Source of the DNA: an uncultured Lentisphaeria bacterium
Lineage (GTDB): Bacteria; Verrucomicrobiota; Lentisphaeria; Victivallales; Victivallaceae
Assembly: GCA_949298665.1 (NCBI GenBank)
Contig: CASFXO010000095.1
Coordinates: forward strand, 1-6,583
Direction of reading: 5' to 3'
Length of the DNA: 6,583 bases
Shown here: positions 1-6,583 of the stretch, piece after piece
How positions within the stretch are numbered: position 1 is the first letter of the stretch
Layout of the letters: each line of letters starts with the position of its first letter
Translations under genes and position numbers: made by a program
The notes under the pieces: model-generated
Told to the model about the DNA's origin: nothing
What the model saw: the letters and a program-made list of their open reading frames with translations, nothing else
Databases searched by the model: none

Positions 1-45
1 GACGTTTCGGGACAGATAGGTGGAACGGTTCAACTCATTCGCCAT
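1..45 (-). CDS. 5' end of an unidentified protein, truncated by the window edge
   Basis: Reading leftward from the ATG at 45-43 gives 15 uninterrupted codons (MANELNRSTYLSRNV) that run off the window. A GAGGA Shine-Dalgarno-like element lies about 10 bases upstream of the ATG (plus-strand 56-60), which is why I treat it as a real start rather than a chance ATG. The gene is divergent from tmk, with about 134 bases between the two start codons, so the promoters must lie back to back there. The visible residues are polar with no signal peptide or known motif, and I do not recognise the family. Confidence 0.5.
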   Translation of the reverse strand, partial: MANELNRSTYLSRNV

Positions 46-71
46 AACAAAAAATTCCTCAAACCTGATGA

Positions 72-100
72 TTGATGAAAGATCATGATTAGAATATACA
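72..100 (+). promoter_or_regulatory. Probable sigma70-type promoter of tmk-holB
   Basis: TTGATG at 72-77 and TATACA at 95-100 are separated by exactly 17 bases; each hexamer matches 4 of 6 consensus positions. Transcription would begin near 107, leaving a leader of about 70 bases before the preferred tmk start. The spacer holds an 8-base palindrome, ATCATGAT (82-89), which could be chance or a small operator. The site lies in the divergent spacer, so it may be coupled to the promoter of the leftward gene. Confidence 0.45.
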
Positions 101-179
101 GCCATTTGAACTTTCCGGCAAATGGCGCTATTGTTCTTTGTCGAAAAAAGTAACGGACAATGGGGGACAGAGACTTCTC

Positions 180-836
180 GTGAACGCCTGTAAACGCCGC
201 TTTCCCGGTTTTTTCATCACCTTCGAGGGACCGGAGGGAGCGGGAAAAACAACCCAGATCCGGTGGTTGCGCGACCATCTCGCCGCCGCCGGGAAAACCT
301 GCCTGATCACCCGTGAACCCGGCGGAACCCCGCTGGCGGAACGGCTGCGGGGGATCGTCAAACACCTGGATTCCGGAGAAAAGTTACAGCCGGAAACCGA
401 ATTGATGCTGATCGCCGCCGCCCGCTGTCAGCATGTGCATGAAGTGATCCGTCCCGCGTTGCTGCGGGGAGAGGTGGTGTTGTGCGACCGCTTTTATGAT
501 TCCACCGCGGCCTATCAGGGCGCTGGCCGGGGCGTGTCGAAAACGCTGATTGAGACTCTGCGCGAAGCGGCGGTGGGGGATTGTGTGCCCGATCTGACCA
601 TTCTGCTGGATCTACCGCCGGAAGTCGGGTTCGAACGCACCCGGACTCGCCAGGAGACAGCAGGGCGGTTTGATCGTTTTGAAGCGGAACAACTGGCGTT
701 TCACACCCGGGTGCGACAGGAATTTCTGACGATTGCCGTGCGGGAGCCGGAGCGGGTCCGGGTGGTGGCCGCGGACCGGACGCCGGAAGAGGTTTCCGCC
801 GCAATACGGAGTATGCTGAACGATGTCGAAATATGA
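180..836 (+). CDS. tmk: Thymidylate kinase (dTMP kinase)
   Basis: Cytoplasmic enzyme that phosphorylates dTMP to dTDP with ATP, the committed step to dTTP for both de novo and salvage routes. From the GTG at 180 the protein is 218 residues, the usual size. Visible motifs: P-loop EGPEGAGKTT (residues 16-25), TREPGGT (44-50) of the dTMP pocket, DRFYDST...YQGAGRG (103-118), LDLPP (143-147), and a lid stretch rich in Arg ending GRFDRFE (162-168). An in-frame TTG at 138 would add 14 residues (MSKKVTDNGGQRLL) of no family character; GTG 180 has a GGGGGA at 162-167 and gives the normal N-terminal length, so I prefer it, although the spacing is long. The last 14 bases overlap holB in another frame, indicating translational coupling. 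Family assignment is secure; only the start is uncertain. Confidence 0.95.
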   Translation: MNACKRRFPGFFITFEGPEGAGKTTQIRWLRDHLAAAGKTCLITREPGGTPLAERLRGIVKHLDSGEKLQPETELMLIAAARCQHVHEVIRPALLRGEVVLCDRFYDSTAAYQGAGRGVSKTLIETLREAAVGDCVPDLTILLDLPPEVGFERTRTRQETAGRFDRFEAEQLAFHTRVRQEFLTIAVREPERVRVVAADRTPEEVSAAIRSMLNDVEI

Positions 837-1875
837 GGAAATTTCCCGGCGCTGGCCGGAATTGTGGCAGTGTCTGAGCCGCGCCCGGCGTTCGGGACGA
901 TTGGCGCACGCGTTTCTGGTTCGTTCCGATCTGCCGCGCAGCCGGGAGGATTTCGCGGTGGCGCTGGCCATGCTGGCCGCCTGTCCGGCGGCGGCGGAAA
1001 GCGGCGTCCCCTGCGGCCGCTGTCAGGCCTGCCGGCAGCTGGAAAACGGCTCCTATCCCGAACTGTACCATCTGTTTCCGGTCGGCCGGGCCTATCAGAT
1101 TCAGGTGGGGGATCGGCAGAATCCGGAGCCGAATACGGTGCGCTATTTTGAAGATCAGTTCTTTCTGACCGGCACCTCCGGGGCGGCCTGCAAGGTCGGC
1201 ATCATTCACGATGCCGACCGCATGGGTGACGAGGCGCAGAATGCCCTGCTGAAGACGTTGGAGGAGCCGCCGCCGGAAACATTGATCATTCTGACCACCG
1301 GCAATGTTTCGGCGCTGTTGCCGACGACGCGTTCCCGTTGTCAGCAATTGTCGTTGCCGGAAAACCGGGTGGATTTCGATTTCCCCGGGCATGAAGAACT
1401 TGCTGCGGTGCTGGGCGAACTCTATTTTCAGGGGCGTGGCGACATATTGGCTGCGGAACGGGCCGCGGCGCGCATGATTGCGCTGGCGGGCCGGCTGCGC
1501 GACGATGCGGAAAAGCAAATCCGGGAGGAGTGGCGGGAAAAACTGGAGGCGGCCGCCGCGGTGGACGGGGCATTGTCGAAGAGGCTGGAAAAACAGCAGG
1601 AATCCGCCGCCGCGGGCGCTTATATGAAAAGTCGTGCGGCATTTCTGGCCATGATCCATACTTTTTTCGCCCAGCTGTATTTGCTGTCCGTCGGCGTCGC
1701 CCGGGAGAATCTGGCCAATCCGGAGATCATGGACCTGCCGCCGGACGTTTCCTGGGAACCGGAACGGGCGGCAAAGGTGCTGCGGGAGGCGGAGACGCTG
1801 CTTTTCGATCTGCGCTTCAATGTCAGTGAAGACCTTGCCTATCGGACGTTCGCGCTGCAGAGCGCACTGTGCTGA
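823..1875 (+). CDS. holB: DNA polymerase III clamp-loader subunit delta-prime
   Basis: Subunit of the clamp loader, which places the beta sliding clamp on primed DNA. The 350-residue protein has the DnaX/HolB fold signature: HAFLV near residue 29, a zinc-binding cysteine set (Cys54, 64, 67, 70, with CGRCQAC), KVGIIHDADRM (124-133), NALLKTLEEPPPET (140-153), sensor-1 region ILTTGN (156-161) and the SRC motif at 171-173 that supplies the trans arginine. The usual P-loop is absent: the corresponding stretch is VRSDLPRSREDF, as expected for a delta-prime subunit that does not bind ATP, and this separates it from DnaX. Residues about 225-260 are charged and Ala/Glu/Lys-rich, probably helical. ATG 823 lies inside the end of tmk with GGAG at 808-811. 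The tmk-holB order is widespread in bacteria and supports the call. The C-terminal third is weakly conserved, as is normal. Confidence 0.92.
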   Translation: MSKYEEISRRWPELWQCLSRARRSGRLAHAFLVRSDLPRSREDFAVALAMLAACPAAAESGVPCGRCQACRQLENGSYPELYHLFPVGRAYQIQVGDRQNPEPNTVRYFEDQFFLTGTSGAACKVGIIHDADRMGDEAQNALLKTLEEPPPETLIILTTGNVSALLPTTRSRCQQLSLPENRVDFDFPGHEELAAVLGELYFQGRGDILAAERAAARMIALAGRLRDDAEKQIREEWREKLEAAAAVDGALSKRLEKQQESAAAGAYMKSRAAFLAMIHTFFAQLYLLSVGVARENLANPEIMDLPPDVSWEPERAAKVLREAETLLFDLRFNVSEDLAYRTFALQSALC

Positions 1876-1891
1876 CTTTCCGCGGGAGAGG

Positions 1892-1920
1892 TTGCAAAAA
1901 CAGCGGTCCGGGTGTATTTT
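1892..1920 (+). promoter_or_regulatory. Probable promoter of eno
   Basis: TTGCAA (1892-1897) and TATTTT (1915-1920) stand 17 bases apart in the 108-base gap between holB and eno. Transcription would start near 1927, giving a leader of about 57 bases. I saw no terminator hairpin between holB and this site, so eno may also receive read-through from the tmk-holB operon. Confidence 0.45.
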
Positions 1921-1970
1921 TCAAACGCCGACGCGGATAATTACGCCATTTTGAGCGGAGAAAAACAAAC

Positions 1971-1976
1971 AGGAGG
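1971..1976 (+). promoter_or_regulatory. Strong ribosome binding site deciding the eno start
   Basis: A perfect AGGAGG ends 7 bases before the ATG at 1984. It rules out the in-frame upstream GTG at 1912, which would add 24 residues lying upstream of the enolase fold and overlapping the promoter. Confidence 0.85.
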
Positions 1977-1983
1977 AAAAGCC

Positions 1984-3258
<1,275 letters not shown>

Positions 3259-3272
3259 TCTCCGTTGTCCGG

Positions 3273-3321
3273 AAAAACTGCCGGGAAAAGAGGTGGAAAC
3301 TCTTTTTTCGGCAGTTTTTTT
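3273..3321 (+). terminator. Intrinsic terminator of eno
   Basis: A long hairpin begins 15 bases after the eno stop. The outer arms AAAAACTGCCG (3273-3283) and CGGCAGTTTTT (3309-3319) pair perfectly; inner arms AAAAGAG (3286-3292) and CTCTTTT (3300-3306) also pair, and the GG/TT between them can form G-U pairs. Together they make a stem of about 20 pairs with a 7-base loop, followed by a run of T to 3321. Confidence 0.9.
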
Positions 3322-3473
3322 ATGGGGGAATGTCGTCATTCCCTTTGGGAAAGTGTCGGAACCATTCGGACGAAACGGCGGGATCCCCTGTTGGAGCAAA
3401 GCCGACGATCACGCCGATCTACTTGTAAAACAGTCGGATAAGTCGATTGAATACCCCCCCGCTCTTCCGATTG
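3322..3473. other. Gene-free spacer between two terminators
   Basis: No convincing gene is seen. Reading frames here stay under about 40 codons (for example ATG 3322, with an Arg/Ser-rich product) and lack properly spaced ribosome binding sites. The segment starts with two overlapping small hairpins: GGGAAT (3326-3331) with ATTCCC (3338-3343), or alternatively TTCCC (3339-3343) with GGGAA (3347-3351). A run of seven C occurs at 3454-3460. Because a strong terminator follows, a small RNA is possible, but no clear promoter was found. Confidence 0.4.
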
Positions 3474-3516
3474 AAAAAATGACGGACGAATGACGGAAAT
3501 TTCCGTCATTTTTTTT
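3474..3516. terminator. Probable bidirectional terminator between the convergent eno and fusion genes
   Basis: The perfect palindrome at 3489-3510 (arms AATGACGGAAA and TTTCCGTCATT) is followed by T8 on the plus strand. A second copy of the left arm, AAAAAATGACGG at 3474-3485, can pair instead with CCGTCATTTTTT at 3503-3514. Read on the minus strand, that alternative gives a 12-pair stem ending in a run of T. It sits 42 bases past the stop codon of the minus-strand fusion gene, so it probably ends that transcript as well as any read-through from eno. Confidence 0.75.
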
Positions 3517-3557
3517 GATTCAGCATGCCGCCCTCATGGAGCGACGGGAAAATGAGC

Positions 3558-6218
3558 TCAGGGAAGATGCGGGCGGATGAAACCGGTCCCGGCGATGGGA
3601 CGGCACACCAGAATGTTTTCCGCGATTCCGGCAGGCCGGTAGTACCGTTCCTTCAGGTGTGCCGCCAGCGTGGCGACGGCGTCCTTGCGGACCAGTACCA
3701 TCATGCAGCCTCCCAGCCCTGCGCCCGCCAGCTGGGCCCCGGCGACTCCGGGGGTGCGTGTGGCGACATCCACCAGAAGATCGATTTCCGGAAGGCTGCA
3801 GGCATACGCACCGGACTGCCAGATCAGCTGAGAGCGAATGACCCGTTCGGGCTCGCCGCTCTCCAGATCGCTCAGCCGCTCCAGCAAATAGGCATTGTCC
3901 ACCGGCGCGTGGAACGGCGTCCGGTGCCAGTTGTCATCATAGGTGACGACCCGGTCGCCGTCGTGGGAGACCTTCATCATTCTGCCGATGAAATCGATGT
4001 CGCCGCGCTTCAACGCCTCGGTGTAAACCGCGCTCCTGGCCGCTTCGCTCAAGCCGAACAGCACCACACCGCGAATCGGATATTTGCCGTCCGCCGGCGG
4101 GTTGTGTCCGGCGCAGAGCGTGTGGATGTCCTCTTCCGGCAGCATGCGCTGGAGTTCTTCCAGCGTGGCGTTTTCCGGCAGCATCAGCAGAATCCGGTAA
4201 ATGCCGGAGAGCGGGATCTGCAATGTTTTCACATTGACGTCCCGCAGATGCTTCAAGACCCCGCGATACTGCGGACAGTATTTCTGAATCAGCTTGAACC
4301 CGATCCGGTAGCAGGAGATGCGGTGATTGAACTGATCCTTGGCGTTGGAGGACTTGCGCGCCTTGATGCCGGAGTCGCAGACCACCATGGCGTAATCTTC
4401 CGGGAACGGGACCACTTCCTCCACGGCGAAGTCGAAAAAACGCACCTTGACGACGCTGCCTTCCCGCCCCATTTTCACCGCCGCGTGGTCGGCGCTGCCG
4501 CCGCGCGTGCCGACAAACCACTCCCCTTCGCCGCAGAGCGACACCAGCTGGGCGGGAAAAGTATTCAGTCTGTTCAGCTCCACCGCCGCCTCGGCGGCGC
4601 CGACCACCAGGCTGGAAGAGGAACTCAAGCCGGCCGCCATCGGCAGATTGCCGCCGATTACCAGATCCATCCCCCACAGCGGTGAAGCGGGAAACTTCTT
4701 CTGCAGCCGCAGGATGGTCGCCTTGATGTAGCTGGACCAGTCGACGCCGTATTCCAGAATCATTTTGGCCAGTTTGGGGCTGTCCACCACTGCGCTCCAG
4801 TCCTGCCACGGCAAATCCGCGACCAGTTCCCGGATATGGAAGCTGCAGGGCTTGAACCGGGCTTCATCGCAATGACGCAATGTCACCAGATCGTCGGAGC
4901 GCGGCCGGACCAGCATGATGGTTTCGAAGCCGATGGTTATCAGGTTGCAGTTGCCGCCCTGGTGGTCGACATGGCGGCCGAGCACGTTCAGACGACCGGG
5001 CGAACGCACAATGCCGATCCGCTCGTCCGGTGCGAATTGCGCTGCGGCACAGGCGAATACCCGGCGCAATTCCTGGAGCTGCCGCGTCTGAATGTCCGGA
5101 TTGTTGCCGTAAATTTCCTGAAGAGTCTGTTCGAATTCGGGGGTGTCCAGCAGCCGCAGCCATTCCCCGAACGGACGGAACAAGGCTTCATCCGGAGGCG
5201 GAGGCGCCTGGGTCCGGTCTCCCCGCAGGAGTTTTTCCACCTGCAGCAGCTCCGCCGGATTGTTGAACCCGAGCACCTGAGCCGGATCGCTGACGGAAAG
5301 CATTTTGACCGTGCCGCCGCTTTCCCGGACATGGGCGATCAAATCGGAAAGGTATTCCTCCTGCTGAGCATTTTCGCGTTTCAGATTCCGCAACGCCGAC
5401 TGAAGCATACGGTGTTTCACCACATAGACCGAGGTATTTCCGGCGGTGATGCCGCGAACATCTTCCGGAGCAAGCGGGGAGAGTTCCGGAAAAATAAAGT
5501 TCGTCTTTTCTTCCGGGCATAGTTTCTTCAGGTGTCCGGAGGAAATCGGTCCCTCCTGCTGCAGTTCCGTCCATAACGCGCCAAAAGCTTTCTCCGCCTT
5601 GCTTTCCTTGACGGTGGCGTCCCTGCCGAAAAACACCTCGCAAAGCCGTTCCCGGAGTTCCCTCCGTTGATATTCTCCCGGAGACAGCCCCCGGAACATC
5701 CGGTAGACCTGACGCTGGCGGATATCCGCCATTTCCACCACCGCCAGCGGATCGCCTTTCCGGTCGCAGACAATCCGCCCCTGTCCGGAATCCGGGCCAC
5801 ATTTCAAGGAGAGCAAGGCCAGGTCGGCACCGCCGGTGTGGAACAGGTCGAACAACTGTTCCAGGACGCTCTGGTCGATGATCCGATCTCCGGCCACCAG
5901 CAGCAGAACTGCCTGTTCATCCATGGTGGAAAGTCCTTCCAGAGCGCATCGCAGGGCGTGCGCGGTGCCGAGCTGCTCCGGCTGGTAGACAAAGGCGCAA
6001 TGAGGAAACGCACGTCCGACGGTTTCCAGTACCTGACCCGCCAGGCTGCCGACCACCACGACGTTCTGGGGAATGCCGCAGGCGCGGTAAACGGCGAGTG
6101 CCCGGTTGATGGCGGGCACACCGTTCACTTCAAAGCAGACTTTCGGGCAGGAATCCGTCCCCATTCGGGTGCCTTTGCCGGCCGCCAGTACAATCGCATA
6201 GTCAGGATGCCAATTCAT
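3558..6218 (-). CDS. Fusion protein: GlmU-type uridylyltransferase plus galactokinase-type GHMP sugar kinase
   Basis: The 886-residue protein has two enzyme halves. Residues 1-332 match the pyrophosphorylase domain of GlmU: LAAGKGTRM with Pro25-Lys26; YQPEQLGTAHAL (78-89), equivalent to the uracil-binding EQLGT of GlmU; AGDRIID (109-115) with metal ligand Asp111; GRIV (147-150); Glu162; Asn261 in GNTSVYV; and EYL-DLI then LGFNN (316-320) with Asn319. About 84 extra residues lie between Glu162 and Asn261. The GlmU acetyltransferase beta-helix is absent. After a PPPP hinge (339-342), residues about 360-886 are a galactokinase-like kinase: SPGRLNVLGRHVDHQGG (406-422), LPMAAGLSSSSS (525-536), catalytic Asp577 in GTRGGSADH, SHDGD (751-755) and AGAGLGGC (831-838). 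Predicted chemistry is sugar to sugar-1-phosphate to UDP-sugar. Arg415 replaces the usual Glu of galactokinases, so the sugar is uncertain. ATG 6218 has GGGAG 10 bases upstream (6229-6233). No signal peptide; cytoplasmic. It is monocistronic in this window. Domain calls are firm; substrate is inference. Confidence 0.9.
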   Translation of the reverse strand: MNWHPDYAIVLAAGKGTRMGTDSCPKVCFEVNGVPAINRALAVYRACGIPQNVVVVGSLAGQVLETVGRAFPHCAFVYQPEQLGTAHALRCALEGLSTMDEQAVLLLVAGDRIIDQSVLEQLFDLFHTGGADLALLSLKCGPDSGQGRIVCDRKGDPLAVVEMADIRQRQVYRMFRGLSPGEYQRRELRERLCEVFFGRDATVKESKAEKAFGALWTELQQEGPISSGHLKKLCPEEKTNFIFPELSPLAPEDVRGITAGNTSVYVVKHRMLQSALRNLKRENAQQEEYLSDLIAHVRESGGTVKMLSVSDPAQVLGFNNPAELLQVEKLLRGDRTQAPPPPDEALFRPFGEWLRLLDTPEFEQTLQEIYGNNPDIQTRQLQELRRVFACAAAQFAPDERIGIVRSPGRLNVLGRHVDHQGGNCNLITIGFETIMLVRPRSDDLVTLRHCDEARFKPCSFHIRELVADLPWQDWSAVVDSPKLAKMILEYGVDWSSYIKATILRLQKKFPASPLWGMDLVIGGNLPMAAGLSSSSSLVVGAAEAAVELNRLNTFPAQLVSLCGEGEWFVGTRGGSADHAAVKMGREGSVVKVRFFDFAVEEVVPFPEDYAMVVCDSGIKARKSSNAKDQFNHRISCYRIGFKLIQKYCPQYRGVLKHLRDVNVKTLQIPLSGIYRILLMLPENATLEELQRMLPEEDIHTLCAGHNPPADGKYPIRGVVLFGLSEAARSAVYTEALKRGDIDFIGRMMKVSHDGDRVVTYDDNWHRTPFHAPVDNAYLLERLSDLESGEPERVIRSQLIWQSGAYACSLPEIDLLVDVATRTPGVAGAQLAGAGLGGCMMVLVRKDAVATLAAHLKERYYRPAGIAENILVCRPIAGTGFIRPHLP

Positions 6219-6260
6219 GAATATCTGTCTCCCGTTTCAGGTTGCTGAAAAAAACGTCAT

Positions 6261-6289
6261 AACATACTGTCTCGGGCGGATGATTGCAA
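6261..6289 (-). promoter_or_regulatory. Probable promoter of the kinase/uridylyltransferase fusion gene
   Basis: On the minus strand, TTGCAA (plus 6289-6284) and TATGTT (plus 6266-6261) are separated by 17 bases. Transcription would begin near 6254, about 36 bases before the ATG, leaving room for the GGGAG ribosome site. The -35 hexamer and spacing are the same as in the eno promoter. Confidence 0.45.
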
Positions 6290-6324
6290 ATGGTTTCCGG
6301 ACAAGTTCGCCTTTTTCGACGGCA

Positions 6325-6353
6325 TTGACAACCGGGAGGAACGGTGTTATTTT
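6325..6353 (+). promoter_or_regulatory. Promoter-like site pointing right
   Basis: A perfect TTGACA (6325-6330) is followed after 17 bases by TATTTT (6348-6353). It could drive transcription from about 6360 toward the right edge, with a leader of nearly 190 bases if the gene begins at 6547. It lies inside the suspected gene remnant, so it may have arisen, or be present, by chance. Confidence 0.35.
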
Positions 6354-6546
6354 TACCGCATGGCAATGGGAATGAACCGGCCCGGGGCTGCCTTGCATTG
6401 CCCGGCATCGCCGATGATAAGGGGGCGGTGCCGGGAGTGGAAAAGTATGTGCCTTTCGGAAACGAGGCCGACGTGAAGGAAAAGGTTTGAGTGCCGCATG
6501 GCCCTTTGGCTGTATTTTGACAAAAAATGACCGGAATCAGATCGGC

Positions 6547-6583
6547 ATGAAGTCGTCCGGAAAAAAAATGGTGGAGCATAGCG
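6547..6583 (+). CDS. Possible 5' end of a gene cut by the window edge
   Basis: ATG 6547 opens MKSSGKKMVEHS and runs off the window; an in-frame ATG at 6568 is an alternative start. The ribosome site is poor (GGAA at 6533-6536). A short, basic, hydrophilic leader like this often precedes the FTLIELLVV membrane segment of type II pseudopilin-like proteins, which are very numerous in Lentisphaerota genomes. The window ends just where that segment would begin, so this is only a guess. TTGACA at 6517-6522 has no usable -10 at the right distance. Confidence 0.25.
   Translation, partial: MKSSGKKMVEHS

Larger units (their letters stand above)
6249..6490 (+). pseudogene. Candidate frameshifted C-terminal remnant of an unidentified gene
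   Basis: Two adjoining plus-strand frames read as natural protein with the local G/C-ending codon bias, but neither is complete. The first (open from 6249) includes WFPDKFAFFDGIDNREERC and YFYRMAMGMNRPG, then turns to unlikely sequence. The second, from about 6386, reads GCLALPGIADDKGAVPGVEK, then YVPFGNEADVKEKV and TGA at 6488-6490. Restoring one base in the G run at 6384-6387 joins them into a single reading of about 80 codons. No start codon or ribosome site is visible at the left end, where the fusion gene begins, so this looks like the truncated tail of a lost gene. I do not recognise the family. A sequencing error, or chance coding character, is possible. Confidence 0.35.

Noticed and set aside
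138..179. TTG 138 as the tmk start
   Set aside because: It adds 14 residues not typical of thymidylate kinases and has no clear ribosome site; GTG 180 gives the normal length.
358..1659. Minus-strand open frame of 433 codons across tmk and holB
   Set aside because: Shadow of two well-supported genes; the product is Arg/Pro-rich with no recognisable motif.
3322..3441. Small plus-strand frame beginning ATG 3322 (39 codons)
   Set aside because: It starts right at the end of the eno terminator T run, has no ribosome binding site, and encodes an Arg/Ser-rich peptide with no coding signature.
3525..4685. Plus-strand open frame of 386 codons inside the fusion gene
   Set aside because: Antisense of the kinase half, whose motifs are unmistakable; the plus-strand product is Gln/His/Arg-rich without any domain.
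6202..6579. Minus-strand open frame of 125 codons upstream of the fusion gene, overlapping its start
   Set aside because: Its product is Pro/Cys/Arg-rich without motifs, and the plus strand of the same stretch has better coding character. An upstream coupled gene cannot be excluded entirely.

Overview
The window is GC-rich chromosomal DNA with strong G/C bias at third codon positions and a housekeeping core. The enolase carries a GGSHSDAPIAFQEF segment and a KFEGAAGARR segment of the kind I associate with the Bacteroidetes and Verrucomicrobia/Lentisphaerae branch. High GC, together with a possible pseudopilin-like leader at the right edge, makes a Lentisphaerota (Victivallis-like) host my best guess. 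This is an inference from remembered family features; no search was run.

Layout: (1) 1-45, minus: the first 15 codons of an unidentified gene, divergent from the next operon. (2) 180-1875, plus: thymidylate kinase (tmk) overlapping the DNA polymerase III delta-prime subunit (holB), a common bacterial pairing of dTTP supply and clamp loading, with a TTGATG-N17-TATACA promoter. (3) 1892-3321, plus: enolase (eno) with its own promoter, a strong Shine-Dalgarno site and a long intrinsic terminator. (4) 3322-3516: a gene-free spacer closed by a second hairpin that looks bidirectional and serves the convergent gene. (5) 3558-6218, minus: one 886-residue protein made of a GlmU-type uridylyltransferase domain fused to a galactokinase-type GHMP sugar kinase. 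(6) 6219-6583: upstream region of the fusion gene, with its likely promoter, what looks like the frameshifted C-terminal remnant of a plus-strand gene, a second promoter-like site, and perhaps the first codons of another plus-strand gene.

The item of most interest is the fusion. Its two halves would catalyse consecutive steps: sugar + ATP to sugar-1-phosphate, then sugar-1-phosphate + UTP to UDP-sugar. This is a one-protein salvage route analogous in logic and domain order to the Bacteroides Fkp enzyme (GDP-fucose pyrophosphorylase plus fucokinase), but built from different parts. Active-site residues of both halves are present, with one striking change: Arg415 stands where galactokinases have the Glu that contacts the sugar C6 hydroxyl. 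The true substrate may therefore not be galactose; a uronic acid or N-acetylhexosamine should be considered. The other genes are ordinary core metabolism and replication.
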